A stretch of DNA of 64,000 nt. Origin: Prosthecobacter gellanilyticus (lineage in GTDB: Bacteria; Verrucomicrobiota; Verrucomicrobiia; Verrucomicrobiales; Verrucomicrobiaceae). The DNA lies in contig NZ_BKAG01000010.1 in assembly GCF_007992435.1 (NCBI RefSeq), forward strand, positions 62,001-126,000. Direction: 5' to 3'. Of the stretch, positions 37,284 to 46,561 are shown piece after piece (positions within the stretch are counted from its first letter, which is position 1; each line of letters begins with the position of its first letter). The position numbers and the translations under genes are program-made. Under the pieces are notes generated by a model. The model worked only from the letters and a program-made list of their open reading frames with translations. It did no database searches and was not told the DNA's origin.

Positions 37284-37303
37284 TGTGACAAAACTGTAAC
37301 AAA
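37284..37303. promoter_or_regulatory. Pho-box-like direct repeat upstream of the RND operon
   Basis: TGTGACA (37284-37290) and TGTAACA (37295-37301) are 11 bases apart, the spacing of PhoB half-sites; read on the other strand they are TTGTTAC and TTGTCAC. A similar family of half-sites crowds the pst control region at 46273-46489. The match to the family consensus is partial. Confidence 0.35.
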
Positions 37304-37340
37304 GAATCCTTTGGAGCCGTTGCCAAAAATCCCCCGAGAC

Positions 37341-38522
37341 ATGCTTTTTGAAACAATCCCCCCGCCCCTCCTCCCGTCACGAAGCCTGCGATGGCTCTCC
37401 ACTCTCAGTTTGCTGGGTCTGAGCCTGACTTACCTGCCCGCCGCCGATGCTCCCGTCGTGGCCGTCGTTCCCGTGGTGAAAGGCGTGATTTACAGGGAGG
37501 TGTCGTTTGATGCCGAACTGCGCCCTTATAAGGAGATCGAACTGCATGCCCGGGCTACAGGTTACCTGGACAAGATGCTGGTCGATGCCGGTGACGTTGT
37601 GAAGGACGGCCAGCTCATCGCCGCCCTGGATGTGCCCGAACTAAAGTTCGACCTGCAGAATGCCGAGGCCACGGAGCGCCGAGCCAAGGCTGACATGGAA
37701 AAATTCACCGCCGCCTATGAGGAGGCGCATCTGGCCATCACACGCCTTGAAGCTGCCGACAAGGCCCAGCCAAACCTCATCGCCAAGCAGGACATCGACT
37801 CCGCCCGCCTCCAGGACCAGTCCGCCAGGGCTGCACTCAACTCCGCCAAGGAAGAGCAGAACGTGGCCGCCGCGACCACTGCCCGCTTCCAGACCATGCT
37901 GGACTACACGCAGATCTCGGCACCGTTTGCCGGGGTTATCACGCGTCGCTATTCGGATCCAGGCTCGCTCATTCAAGCGGGCACGAGTTCAGGATCATCG
38001 CCACTGGTGCGCCTCTCGCAGGTGGACAAGCTGCGCGTGGCCTTTCCCGTTTCCGTTTCCTATGTGGCCGGAGTGAAGGTGGGTGATGAGGCGGAGATCC
38101 GCATTCCATCTCTGGGCAAAAAATTCACGGCGAAGATCTCCCGTGTCGCCCAGAAGGTGGAGACAGCGACCCGCACCATGGAGGCGCAGATCGACCTGGA
38201 GAACACAGACAACTCTTTGATTGCCGGTGTCTACGCGACCGTGGTGCTGAAGATCGACCGGCGGAATGACGCGCTGGTGCTGCCGATCGAGTCCGTGGCG
38301 CGGGACAAGGGAACCTCCAGTGTCTATCTGGTGACCAAGGAGAACAAGATCGAGGCGAAGAACATCACGGTGGGCACGGAGTCGCCCACGCATCTGGAGA
38401 TCAAGGAAGGCCTGGCGGAGGGAGACCTCGTCATGGTGGGCAGTCGTGCGCAGTTCAGCCACGGCCAGAGTGTGCAACCGAAGCATGTGGAACTGCCAAC
38501 CCTCGAGAAGAAAGAGAAATGA
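37341..38522 (+). CDS. RND efflux periplasmic adaptor (membrane fusion protein)
   Basis: About 393 residues from the ATG at 37341, which gives a signal sequence (LSTLSLLGLSLTYLPAADA). The order is barrel-sandwich half (ARATGYLDKMLVDAGDVVKDGQLIAALD), an alpha-helical hairpin of about 80 residues, the second barrel half (YTQISAPFAGVITRRYSDPG) and beta-barrel/membrane-proximal domains (VLPIESVARDKG). This is the HlyD/AcrA family. The gene overlaps the RraA-like gene by ATGA and is the first in the efflux operon. Confidence 0.9.
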   Translation: MLFETIPPPLLPSRSLRWLSTLSLLGLSLTYLPAADAPVVAVVPVVKGVIYREVSFDAELRPYKEIELHARATGYLDKMLVDAGDVVKDGQLIAALDVPELKFDLQNAEATERRAKADMEKFTAAYEEAHLAITRLEAADKAQPNLIAKQDIDSARLQDQSARAALNSAKEEQNVAAATTARFQTMLDYTQISAPFAGVITRRYSDPGSLIQAGTSSGSSPLVRLSQVDKLRVAFPVSVSYVAGVKVGDEAEIRIPSLGKKFTAKISRVAQKVETATRTMEAQIDLENTDNSLIAGVYATVVLKIDRRNDALVLPIESVARDKGTSSVYLVTKENKIEAKNITVGTESPTHLEIKEGLAEGDLVMVGSRAQFSHGQSVQPKHVELPTLEKKEK

Positions 38523-39214
38523 AGCCGCCGATCTCTCCTGACACCCTCAAGGCATTGCAGGCTCTCGACACCTGCACGGTGGCCAATGCCATCGAGACCT
38601 TCAACGTGCGTCTCCGCAATGAAGGTTACGCCGACTCCAGCATCCGCTGCATGACGAACTGTGACTCACCAGTCGTGGGATATGCCGTCACCGCGCGCAT
38701 CCGCTGCTCTAGCCCGCCTGTGATGGGTGGCAACTTCCCCGACCGCACGGACTGGTGGGATCACATCCTGACCATTCCCGGACCGCGTATCGTCGTCATT
38801 GAAGATGTGGATGAAACTCCTGGCGCAGGCGCTTTCCTGGGCGAGGTGCATGCCTGCATCCTGCATGGGCTCGGCTGCGTTGCAGCCATCACGAACGGCT
38901 CCGTGCGTGACCTGCCCGCGATCAACAAAGGCAAGTTCAAGCTCTTCGCGAATCATGTCTCCGTCTCTCATGCCTATGTGCATGTGGTGGAGTTTGGCAC
39001 GCCGGTGAAGATTGGCGGACTGGAGGTGAAGCCAGGTGATCTGCTGCATGCGGACTGCCATGGCGTGCTTTCCGTGCCGCATGAGATTGCTGACAAAATC
39101 CCGGCCGCTGCCGAGGCGATCATCGCACGCGAGCAGAAGGTCTTTGATCTCTGCTACGCAGGTGACGTGACCGTGGACAAGCTGCGCAACGCGGTGCGTG
39201 GCGTTTTTGATTGA
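38519..39214 (+). CDS. RraA / HMG-aldolase family protein inside an efflux operon
   Basis: A 231-residue protein. The core has FLGEVHACILHGLGC and the active-site motif TNGSVRDLPAI, where the Arg and Asp bind substrate and Mg in 4-hydroxy-4-methyl-2-oxoglutarate aldolases; the end includes GDLLHADCHGVLSVP. RraA proteins of this family also inhibit RNase E in enterobacteria, but the preserved RD motif points to a lyase or decarboxylase. It is coupled to the adaptor upstream and lies 28 bases before the pump gene. The link with efflux is unexplained. Confidence 0.85.
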   Translation: MKPPISPDTLKALQALDTCTVANAIETFNVRLRNEGYADSSIRCMTNCDSPVVGYAVTARIRCSSPPVMGGNFPDRTDWWDHILTIPGPRIVVIEDVDETPGAGAFLGEVHACILHGLGCVAAITNGSVRDLPAINKGKFKLFANHVSVSHAYVHVVEFGTPVKIGGLEVKPGDLLHADCHGVLSVPHEIADKIPAAAEAIIAREQKVFDLCYAGDVTVDKLRNAVRGVFD

Positions 39215-39242
39215 GAACCGAAGCCAGACTGACCAGCCCCCC

Positions 39243-42200
39243 ATGACGCGATTCGCCCTTCGGTATCCCTATTTCATCATCGTCTCCTGCCTTGCCACAC
39301 TTGTGGTTGGGCTAACCAGCCTCGTGAGGCTGCCGGTCGATCTCTTTCCGGAGATCAAGATGCCGGTGGTCATCGTGGCCACCTTCTACCCCGGCATGCC
39401 GCCGGAGCAGATCGAGCAGGACCTCACCGCCCGTCTTGAGCGCTTCCTCACGCTCGCGGGTGGCATTGACCACATGGAATCACGTTCGCTCCCCGGAGCG
39501 AGCTTGATCAAGATCTACTTCCAGCCCGGCACCAGCGCAGACTCTGCGGTGAGTTCCATCGGCAATCTGGCCATGGCTGAGCTGCGGCGACTCCCGCCCG
39601 GCACCCTTCCGCCGGTGGTCCTGAAGTTTGACGCCTCCAGCCAGCCCGTGTGCTTGATCACGCTGAAAGGTGAAGGCATGAACGAGGCGCAACTGCGTGA
39701 CACCGGTCACTACAAGGTGCGAACACAGGTCGCGGTGGTGCCAGGCGCTGCCGTGCCGCAGCCCTTCGGTGGACGTTACCGCCAGATCCAGGTCTACGTG
39801 GACCCGCTCAAGCTGGAAGCGCATCAACTCAGTGTCATGGATGTGGTTAGGTCAGTCAATGACTCGAACCTCATCCTGCCTGCAGGTGACGTGCGCATTG
39901 GCCCCTTTGACTACAACATCTATGCGAACACGCAGGTGGACACGATCGAGGAGATCGGGCGCATCCCCCTGAAGACGGTGGGGCAGTCGTCCGTGCTCGT
40001 CGGTGACATCGGCGAGGCCAAGGATGCCTCGCAGGTGCAGTACAACATCGTGCGTGTGGACGGCCAGAGATCGGCCTATCAACCCGTGCTCAAACAAGGT
40101 GGCGATGCCAACACGATCTCAGTCGTGGCGGGTGTGAAGGAGGTGCTGAAGAATCTGGTGGATGTGCCCAAGCAGCTTGTGACGAACGTGGTGTTTGACC
40201 AGTCGATGTTCGTCAAGAAGGCCATCGAAAACCTGATTCACGAAGGTGGCATCGGCCTCATCCTCACCGGCATTTTGATTCTGATCTTCCTCGGCAACAT
40301 GCGCGCGACGATCGCAGTGTTCCTGTCCATCCCTCTGTCAGCACTGGCCATGTTCATCGCGCTGGCGATTGGTGGCGGCACGATCAACACGATGATCCTC
40401 GGCGGTCTCGCGCTCGGTTTCTCACGCCTTATCGATGACTCGGTGGTGGTGCTGGAAAACATCTTCCGGCACATGGAGCATGGCGAGACGCCAGAGGTGG
40501 CTGCGGAGAAAGGCGGACGTGAAGTGGCGCTGCCAGTGCTTGCTGCCACGCTGACGACGGCGGTGGTGTTCTTCCCCGTGATCTTCCTGTCGGGTGCAAG
40601 CCGCTATCTCTTCATGGCGCTTGGGCTTGCCGTGGTGCTTTCCATCCTGGCTTCCTATCTCGTGGCAATGACGGTGGTGCCGCTGTTCTGCGCGAAGCTG
40701 ATCAAGAAGGTGCAGCCGCATGGTTCACCCGATGCCAAGGGTTTCAATGCGTGGTTCAACCGCCGCTTCGATGGCATGCTAAACATCTTTGAGAGGCTTC
40801 TGCGCTCGGCGATGAGGGCACCTTCGCTGGTGTTGATCGCGCTTGTCATCGCGCTGGGGGCTTCGGCTTTGATTCTGCCGAGGATTGGCCTGGCTTACTT
40901 CCCGCGCACGGATGCGGGACAGTTCTACATCAGCCTGAAGGCACCGAGCGGCACCCGCTTGGAAGTCACTGAAAAGCTCGTCGAGCAGGTGGAGAAGATC
41001 TGCCATGAGGTCATCTCCAAAGACGACATGAACATCATCGTGTCCAACATCGGCATCACGGCAGACTTCTCCGCGATCTTCAATCCGAACTCAGCGCAGC
41101 ACACGGCCACGGTGCAGGTGAGCCTGAAGGAAGAGCATCATGTGGGCAGCTATGATTACATGCAGCGTGTGCGCGAGCGCATCCGCGCGGAGCTTCCGCA
41201 CGTGAGTGCTTTCTTCCAATCCGGAGGCTTGGTGGACTCCGTGCTGAACCTGGGCCAGCCAACGCCGATCGATATTCAGATCAGCGGCTCGGACCTCAAG
41301 GCCACGCACAAGACGGCGTCTGAACTGGCGGCGAAGATCCGCCAGCTTCCAGGGGTGAGTGATGTGCTCGTTCCGCAAGACATGGACTACCCGGCGATCC
41401 GCATGGACCTGGACCGCAAGCGCATCTCGGAACTCGGACTGACCCCGAAGGAGGTGACGCATAACGTGATCACCGCGCTGATGTCGAACGGCCTCATCGC
41501 CCCGACCTTCTGGGCGGATCCGAAGAGCGGCAACGACTACTACCTCACGGTGCAGTATCCCGATCATCACGTGAAGGATTTTGAAATGCTGCGCGCGATT
41601 CCGATTCGCGGCCCGGGCATGGAAAAGTCCGTGCGTCTTGATGCCGTGGCAACTCTTGAGCCGATGCTCGGTCCGACCGAGATCACACACTATCAGATCC
41701 GCCGCATCATCAATCTCTTCGTGGCACCGGAAGGTGAGGACGTGAGCTTGGTCATGAAGGGCGTGGAGAAGATCCTCAAGGAAACCAAGGTGCCGGAAGG
41801 GGCACGCATCGACCTGCGCGGCAGCGTGGGGAACATGAACGCTTCGTTCAAGACCTTCGGGCTGGGTTTGATCCTCGCGGTCGTTCTTGTGTATCTGATC
41901 CTCGTCGCTCAGTTCCAGTCCTTTCTGGATCCGCTTCTGATCCTGCTGGCCATTCCGACGGGTCTCATTGGCGTGGTGCTCACTCTCTGGCTGACCGGCA
42001 CGACGATGAACGTCATGTCGCTCATGGGCGTGGTGATGATGATGGGCATTGTGGTCTCGAACAGCATTCTCATCGTCGAGTTCGCCCGCCATCAAAGACA
42101 GGACGGAATGCCGCTGCTGGATGCGGTGGTCAGCGCCTGCCGTGTGCGCTTGCGGCCGATCTTGATGACCTCGCTCGCCACCCTCATCGGCCTCATGCCC

Positions 42201-42377
42201 ATGGCTCTCGCGCTTGGTGCTGGCAGCGAGGCCTATGCGCCGCTGGCCCGCGCCATCATCGGCGGTCTCGGTGTCTCGGTGCTGCTCACCATGTTCGTCG
42301 TGCCTGCAGCCTATCTCATCGCGCATCGCCGCAGCGAAGCCCTCCCTCGTTCCCCTTCCCCCACGCCTGCTTCATGA
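39243..42377 (+). CDS. RND (AcrB/MexF-type) efflux pump
   Basis: About 1044 residues from the ATG at 39243, the usual length for an RND transporter. It begins FALRYPYFIIVSCLATLVVG, has LFPEIKMPVVIV after helix 1, and carries the proton-relay aspartates in helix 4 (GFSRLIDDSVVVLENIF). Large periplasmic loops follow helices 1 and 7, and the C-terminal half shows MGVVMMMGIVVSNSILIVEFA. It should take substrates from the periplasm or inner membrane and, with the adaptor and TolC-like protein, expel them. Its substrate is unknown. It overlaps the TolC-like gene by ATGA. Confidence 0.93.
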   Translation: MTRFALRYPYFIIVSCLATLVVGLTSLVRLPVDLFPEIKMPVVIVATFYPGMPPEQIEQDLTARLERFLTLAGGIDHMESRSLPGASLIKIYFQPGTSADSAVSSIGNLAMAELRRLPPGTLPPVVLKFDASSQPVCLITLKGEGMNEAQLRDTGHYKVRTQVAVVPGAAVPQPFGGRYRQIQVYVDPLKLEAHQLSVMDVVRSVNDSNLILPAGDVRIGPFDYNIYANTQVDTIEEIGRIPLKTVGQSSVLVGDIGEAKDASQVQYNIVRVDGQRSAYQPVLKQGGDANTISVVAGVKEVLKNLVDVPKQLVTNVVFDQSMFVKKAIENLIHEGGIGLILTGILILIFLGNMRATIAVFLSIPLSALAMFIALAIGGGTINTMILGGLALGFSRLIDDSVVVLENIFRHMEHGETPEVAAEKGGREVALPVLAATLTTAVVFFPVIFLSGASRYLFMALGLAVVLSILASYLVAMTVVPLFCAKLIKKVQPHGSPDAKGFNAWFNRRFDGMLNIFERLLRSAMRAPSLVLIALVIALGASALILPRIGLAYFPRTDAGQFYISLKAPSGTRLEVTEKLVEQVEKICHEVISKDDMNIIVSNIGITADFSAIFNPNSAQHTATVQVSLKEEHHVGSYDYMQRVRERIRAELPHVSAFFQSGGLVDSVLNLGQPTPIDIQISGSDLKATHKTASELAAKIRQLPGVSDVLVPQDMDYPAIRMDLDRKRISELGLTPKEVTHNVITALMSNGLIAPTFWADPKSGNDYYLTVQYPDHHVKDFEMLRAIPIRGPGMEKSVRLDAVATLEPMLGPTEITHYQIRRIINLFVAPEGEDVSLVMKGVEKILKETKVPEGARIDLRGSVGNMNASFKTFGLGLILAVVLVYLILVAQFQSFLDPLLILLAIPTGLIGVVLTLWLTGTTMNVMSLMGVVMMMGIVVSNSILIVEFARHQRQDGMPLLDAVVSACRVRLRPILMTSLATLIGLMPMALALGAGSEAYAPLARAIIGGLGVSVLLTMFVVPAAYLIAHRRSEALPRSPSPTPAS

Positions 42378-43687
42378 ACCGAATCTCCCTTTTACTCGCC
42401 TGCCTGCCACTCCTTGCCGCCCATGCCGGAGAGCAGCCGCAGAAGCTGAGCCTGCGTGAGGCTCGTGTGCTGGTTTTGCAGAGGCATCCGCGCATCAACG
42501 CTGCTGACTTCACCGTTCGCGCGGTGGAAGAGATTGTGAACCAAAATCGCGCAGCGTATCTGCCGCAGGTACAGGGCACCATGGCTGGCGTCATCACGTC
42601 TGAAAGCCAGGGAGGTGTCCGCGCCTCCACGGATGCCTTGCAGCTCGCCGGCATCTATGACCGTGCATCGGGAGCATTGAACGTGACCCAGCTCATCACG
42701 GACTTTGGCCGCACGACAAACCTCACTGCCAGCTCGCGACTACGAGCCGAGGCCGAGGCGCAGAACGCGCAGACCACGCGAGCGCAGATTCTGCTGGAAA
42801 CGGATGCGGCCTGCTATGCGATCCTGCAGGCGCAGGCGCTGCTGGATGTGGCCGAGCAGACGGTGAAGACACGCGGCCTGCTGCGTGACAACACCGTCTC
42901 ACTGCAAAAGAACCAGCTCAAGTCGGCCATCGATGTGAGCTTTGCCGAGGTGAACCTGAAGGATGCGGAACTGCTGGTCTCGCGCTCGAGCAATGATCTG
43001 AAGTCCGCTCACGCCACACTGGCACGGCTGCTGATGGATCCGAAGGACACCGTGTATCACATCACCTCGCCCATCCAGCCCGTGGCCTTGCCATCCAAAG
43101 CGGATGGCCTGGTACAGATGGCGATGAACATGCGTCCTGAGCTGGCCAAATTGAGGCTGGAGCATGATGCGGCGCTGAAGTTTGTGAAGGCTGAAAACGC
43201 GCTAAGCCGGCCCCGCCTGACCTTGCAAGGCGCCGCAGGCGTGATGCCCTGGCGAGATCGCAGCCTGGATCAGAACTACGCTGCCGCGGGTGTGGTGCTG
43301 ACCTGGCCGCTTTTCACCGGCGGGCTGAACACCGCTCGGCAGAACGAGGCCGGTCTGCGCGCACAAGCCGCCGAACAAACTTTGAAGGATCAGGAAGCCG
43401 CGGTCACACGGGATGTGCAGCTCGCCTGGCTAAATGCCACGAACGCGCTGGAGCGGCTGAACATCACCGGCCGTCTGCGCGAGCAGTCGGCGCAGGCATA
43501 TTCGCTGGCGGAGGCACGGTATCAGGCCGGGAGCAGCAGTGTGGTGGAGCTGAGCCAGGCACAGCTCACGCTGACAGCGGCGGAGATCAACCAGACGACG
43601 ACAAGGTATGAGTACCTGCTGAGGCGATCTGTGCTGGATTTCCAGACGGGTATGCTGCTGCCGAGGGGGAGTGCAGAGGCGAAATAA
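42374..43687 (+). CDS. TolC-family outer membrane efflux protein
   Basis: A 437-residue protein with a signal peptide (SLLLACLPLLAAHAGE). Two duplicated outer membrane efflux regions are visible: LSLREARVLVLQRHP with a following coiled coil, and the second with MAMNMRPELAKLRLEHDAALK and ARYQAGSSSVVELSQAQLTL, the classical OEP pattern. It forms the outer membrane exit duct of the tripartite pump encoded just upstream. The start overlaps the pump stop as ATGA. Confidence 0.9.
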   Translation: MNRISLLLACLPLLAAHAGEQPQKLSLREARVLVLQRHPRINAADFTVRAVEEIVNQNRAAYLPQVQGTMAGVITSESQGGVRASTDALQLAGIYDRASGALNVTQLITDFGRTTNLTASSRLRAEAEAQNAQTTRAQILLETDAACYAILQAQALLDVAEQTVKTRGLLRDNTVSLQKNQLKSAIDVSFAEVNLKDAELLVSRSSNDLKSAHATLARLLMDPKDTVYHITSPIQPVALPSKADGLVQMAMNMRPELAKLRLEHDAALKFVKAENALSRPRLTLQGAAGVMPWRDRSLDQNYAAAGVVLTWPLFTGGLNTARQNEAGLRAQAAEQTLKDQEAAVTRDVQLAWLNATNALERLNITGRLREQSAQAYSLAEARYQAGSSSVVELSQAQLTLTAAEINQTTTRYEYLLRRSVLDFQTGMLLPRGSAEAK

Positions 43688-43794
43688 GGAAAACGACTTC
43701 GTCATTCGTTCCCGAGAGATATTGACTCGACCTACCACATTGCATCTCATGCGCATATCCTCTTCGCGAGGAGCAAACAACGCAGCCCCTTCGA

Positions 43795-44436
43795 ATGCGC
43801 ACACTACAGATCACTCTCTTTATCATCGGCAATGTCCTCTTCCTCGGCCAGCTTGGGCGCGACCTGCACCACATTGCCTGGGGCGTGGAAACCTCCGTCT
43901 TTGATGAATTTTCTCCCGAGCGAACAAAGGTGCGCAACGAGAGCAGTTCCAGCGTCCTGCTGGAAGAGTACCGCAAAGCTTGGGTCGAGTCCGAGAAGCT
44001 CAAAGCGGACGCCCAGCCGCAGAAAGACGACCCATTCAGCAGCGGGGGCGACTCTGGAACATATGTCAGTTCTACCACACGCTCCAAGAATCCCGCACTC
44101 TTTAAGAAGCTGGATGAACTGCACTCTGAACTGGCCGAACGTCAAAACAAATCTCGCGAACTGCGCGACACCTGGGCCTACTCTGTTTACGGCATCCTCC
44201 TGATCCTCACCGGCTTCGGCCTGTATCATCGTGGCCGGCGTTGGGTGGGCGTTGCGCTTGCCATCTCCGGCTTCACGGTGGTGGAATATTGGGCCAGCCC
44301 GCCCATCGGCTTCGGGGGTGCACAGGCCGAGTTTACTGCCCTGCTCTGGTCCAAGACCGCCCTCACTGTCATCGCTCTCATCCTTCTCTACGTCTCCGCC
44401 CGTGCTTTCAATGGACAGAGGATTTTTGAATCATAA
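43795..44436 (+). CDS. Small membrane protein of unknown function
   Basis: A 213-residue protein with one N-terminal helix (LQITLFIIGNVLFLGQLG), a hydrophilic, coiled-coil-prone middle of about 95 residues (KNPALFKKLDELHSELAERQ) and three helices in the last 90 residues. No family is recognised. It lies 107 bases after the TolC-like gene and may have its own promoter; a weak TTGACT is present at about 43718. It converges with the porin gene. Confidence 0.65.
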   Translation: MRTLQITLFIIGNVLFLGQLGRDLHHIAWGVETSVFDEFSPERTKVRNESSSSVLLEEYRKAWVESEKLKADAQPQKDDPFSSGGDSGTYVSSTTRSKNPALFKKLDELHSELAERQNKSRELRDTWAYSVYGILLILTGFGLYHRGRRWVGVALAISGFTVVEYWASPPIGFGGAQAEFTALLWSKTALTVIALILLYVSARAFNGQRIFES

Positions 44437-44456
44437 ACACACCCCATCAAAACAAA

Positions 44457-44483
44457 TCAGGCCTCCCTTTTGAGGAGGCCTGA
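44457..44483 (-). terminator. Rho-independent terminator of the porin gene
   Basis: A perfect 10-base inverted repeat (TCAGGCCTCC and GGAGGCCTGA, 7-base loop) lies 31 bases past the porin stop. On the - strand the stem is followed by TTTGTTTT; the + strand has no T run, so the - strand is the functional direction. Confidence 0.9.
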
Positions 44484-44514
44484 TCGTCACATCAGTCTAA
44501 CTAAATATCGATCA

Positions 44515-46191
44515 TCAGAAGTTGATCTGGGCCTGGAGGCCGATGTAGTCGGCGCGGGTCTGATTGTAGGGGGCGACAGCGGTATTGGTGCGATCGCCGT
44601 GAGTATACATCAGGCTCAGCTCGAGCTCAGGATAAGGGATGTAGCGGAGACCGAGGCCGATCTCGTCCACTTGGTTGCGCGGGGCGTTGGTGGCGAACTT
44701 ACGACCACCATCGTAGGTGCTCCAGCGGACGAAGGGGATGAGTTCCTGCTGGTTCGCAAAGACGTGACGATAGTTCGCCTGGACGTAACCTCCGCTGAGG
44801 CTGTCTGAGGTGATGGTGCGCATGTCCTTGCTGAGCGTTGGGCCGCGGCCCCAGTTCCACTCGGCTTCGAGACCGAAGGGCTGCGGGTAAAGGATGGCGC
44901 TGAGACCCACGCGCTGATCGAGCACGCCTTTTTTGTCGGCAAAGGTCGGCGTGCCAGTTGTGCCATCCGGACGGCGGACAGACGAGGTGCCTGGCGCGAA
45001 CTGGCCGGTGTAGCCCTGAACACCCAGCTCCAGGAACTGGCCGTTCTCAAACTCAAACGGATAGGCGAGACGGGCGACGTAGTGCGTCCGGCCGTTGTTG
45101 TCGGCACGATTGATGCCATTGCCCGAGTAGGCACCGAGAGCGAGCACGCCGTAGTCACCCGAGCCACGCAGACCCATCTTCACAAGGTCCTTGAAGCGGT
45201 TACGGATCTCATACGGAGCCCAGTAGAAGAAAGCACCGAAATCACGCTCGCCTTCGACGGCCGAGTTGATGGCGTCCGGACGCTCCAAGGCGAGGCGGTT
45301 CTGGGAGGACTGCATGTTCGACCAGCCGTAAGGAACCTTGGAAAGACCGAGACGGACACGATATTCGCGGGCGGAGTCGAGGGAGATATCCGCATAGTAG
45401 TCACGAGCGGAGACGGCATTGGAAACGGAGCCAGCGACGCTGCCGAAGAAGTCCAGCTGAGCATAGAGATAGACGTGGTTGGTCAGGTCACCGCTGTAGG
45501 TCATGCGGGCACGACGGATGCCGATGCTGGTCAGGTCATTGGCGATGGCATCATTCGGCACGTTAAGCGGAGCACCTTCATCATGCAGAACCGAGGTGCC
45601 GCGCACCTGGACGTAACCTTTAAGCTTCAGACGCTCATACCATTTGTCAGCCAGCATCTCATCCAGCTCGGTCTTGCTCAGAGTGGAAGGAGAGGTGTTA
45701 TCCGTGATACGGGAAAGCTCCTCCACCTGGCCCTTGGTGCCCATGAGGATGTCTTCAAGCTTCTCCACCTTGCCAGCGAGACCTGTGGAAGCTTCCGGCT
45801 TCGTGCCGGCAGCGATCTGATCCACCTTGGTCTTCGTGCCACTGAGAGCAGACTCGAGCTGCTTGATGCGGGTCTCTTGAGCAGCAAGGCGCCTTTCCAA
45901 AGCAGCCGTGGAACCAGCCGGGGCATTGGCGACCACGGGCGCTGAAGAAGGAGTGGCTCCAGAAGCCGGGGCCGGAGCAGGGACGGCGGCCTTGGCTTCA
46001 TCAGCCTTCATGGCGGCCACGAGCATGTCATGCTCGGCCTGGGTAATGCTGCCCTTGGTCTTCAGGATGCCAAAAAGCTGCTCCATAGCCTGGCTGGCAA
46101 GCACGGGAGAGGCGGGAGTGAGGGCCACTGTAGCGGCCGTGAAGAGACTGAGGAGTCTCCAGCGAGTGCGGGTCGGGTTGATGCGTAGCAT
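44515..46191 (-). CDS. Phosphate-selective porin O/P-type outer membrane protein
   Basis: A 558-residue protein with a signal peptide ending near LTPASPVLAS. The next 130 residues are Ala/Pro-rich plus a coiled coil (ALERRLAAQETRIKQLESAL), followed by a beta-barrel of about 370 residues opening with LKLKGYVQVRGTS and ending in a C-terminal Phe (LQAQINF), the usual outer-membrane sorting signal. This is the O/P porin layout. The divergent pst phosphate genes with a shared control region make phosphate selectivity likely, although porin specificity cannot be read from sequence. Confidence 0.83.
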   Translation of the reverse strand: MLRINPTRTRWRLLSLFTAATVALTPASPVLASQAMEQLFGILKTKGSITQAEHDMLVAAMKADEAKAAVPAPAPASGATPSSAPVVANAPAGSTAALERRLAAQETRIKQLESALSGTKTKVDQIAAGTKPEASTGLAGKVEKLEDILMGTKGQVEELSRITDNTSPSTLSKTELDEMLADKWYERLKLKGYVQVRGTSVLHDEGAPLNVPNDAIANDLTSIGIRRARMTYSGDLTNHVYLYAQLDFFGSVAGSVSNAVSARDYYADISLDSAREYRVRLGLSKVPYGWSNMQSSQNRLALERPDAINSAVEGERDFGAFFYWAPYEIRNRFKDLVKMGLRGSGDYGVLALGAYSGNGINRADNNGRTHYVARLAYPFEFENGQFLELGVQGYTGQFAPGTSSVRRPDGTTGTPTFADKKGVLDQRVGLSAILYPQPFGLEAEWNWGRGPTLSKDMRTITSDSLSGGYVQANYRHVFANQQELIPFVRWSTYDGGRKFATNAPRNQVDEIGLGLRYIPYPELELSLMYTHGDRTNTAVAPYNQTRADYIGLQAQINF

Positions 46192-46561
46192 GATGTGGGT
46201 GAAGCGTAGAGAGAGAGAGCCAAGGACCTGCCTCAGAGGCAGTGAGACACAGCACCCAGGCTGGATGCCAAGGTGACAGTTCCGACATGTATTGGGAGCG
46301 TCACCAAGTTGGCGAGATTTCGAATGTTACATGTTCGTCACACGCAACCACAACGCCCCACCAATTTATATTTAATCATTTGATTAACAGCAATTTACAC
46401 GTGTGTCACAGAGCGTCACACGACATCATGGACACCCATATTTTCACTCTTCGTGACAAAATATCCCCATGTGTGACAAACTCGTCACAAGCCAACTTTT
46501 GCCACTCTCCTCACCACCTCCTAAAAGGTGGCCGCCTCCAACCAACAGACATCCTATTCCT
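46192..46561. promoter_or_regulatory. Divergent porin/pstS control region with repeated GTCAC half-sites
   Basis: 370 bases between the porin and pstS. Eight GTCAC or GTGAC half-sites lie at 46273, 46300, 46337, 46405, 46415, 46453, 46473 and 46484; some are 10 or 20 bases apart. TGTGAC-AAACTC-GTCACA (46472-46489) is a perfect inverted repeat. There is also an AT-rich palindrome TTAATCA-TT-TGATTAA (46372-46387) and a 15-base palindrome in the porin leader (46228-46242). Phosphate genes on both sides suggest PhoB-like control, though the 10-base spacing differs from the usual 11. No gene is seen in the region. Confidence 0.6.

Larger units (their letters stand above)
37019..37340. other. Divergent intergenic region with direct repeats and a Pho-box-like element
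   Basis: 322 bases separate the divergent cytochrome and RND genes. The region holds a 13-base direct repeat (TGTGGCGGGGGCG at 37221-37233 and 37244-37256), a short palindrome (GACCC AATA GGGTC, 37266-37279) and a pair of TGTGACA/TGTAACA elements at 37284 and 37295. No small gene is credible here. Regulatory signals for both transcription units probably lie in it. Confidence 0.5.

Noticed and set aside
41091-42326. A 411-codon - strand open frame within the RND pump gene
   Set aside because: His/Arg-rich composition and full overlap with a well-matched pump mark it as an antisense artefact.
46472-46489. TGTGAC-N6-GTCACA as a CRP/FNR site
   Set aside because: TGTGA and TCACA are 8 bases apart instead of 6, and the surrounding half-site array suits a response-regulator better.
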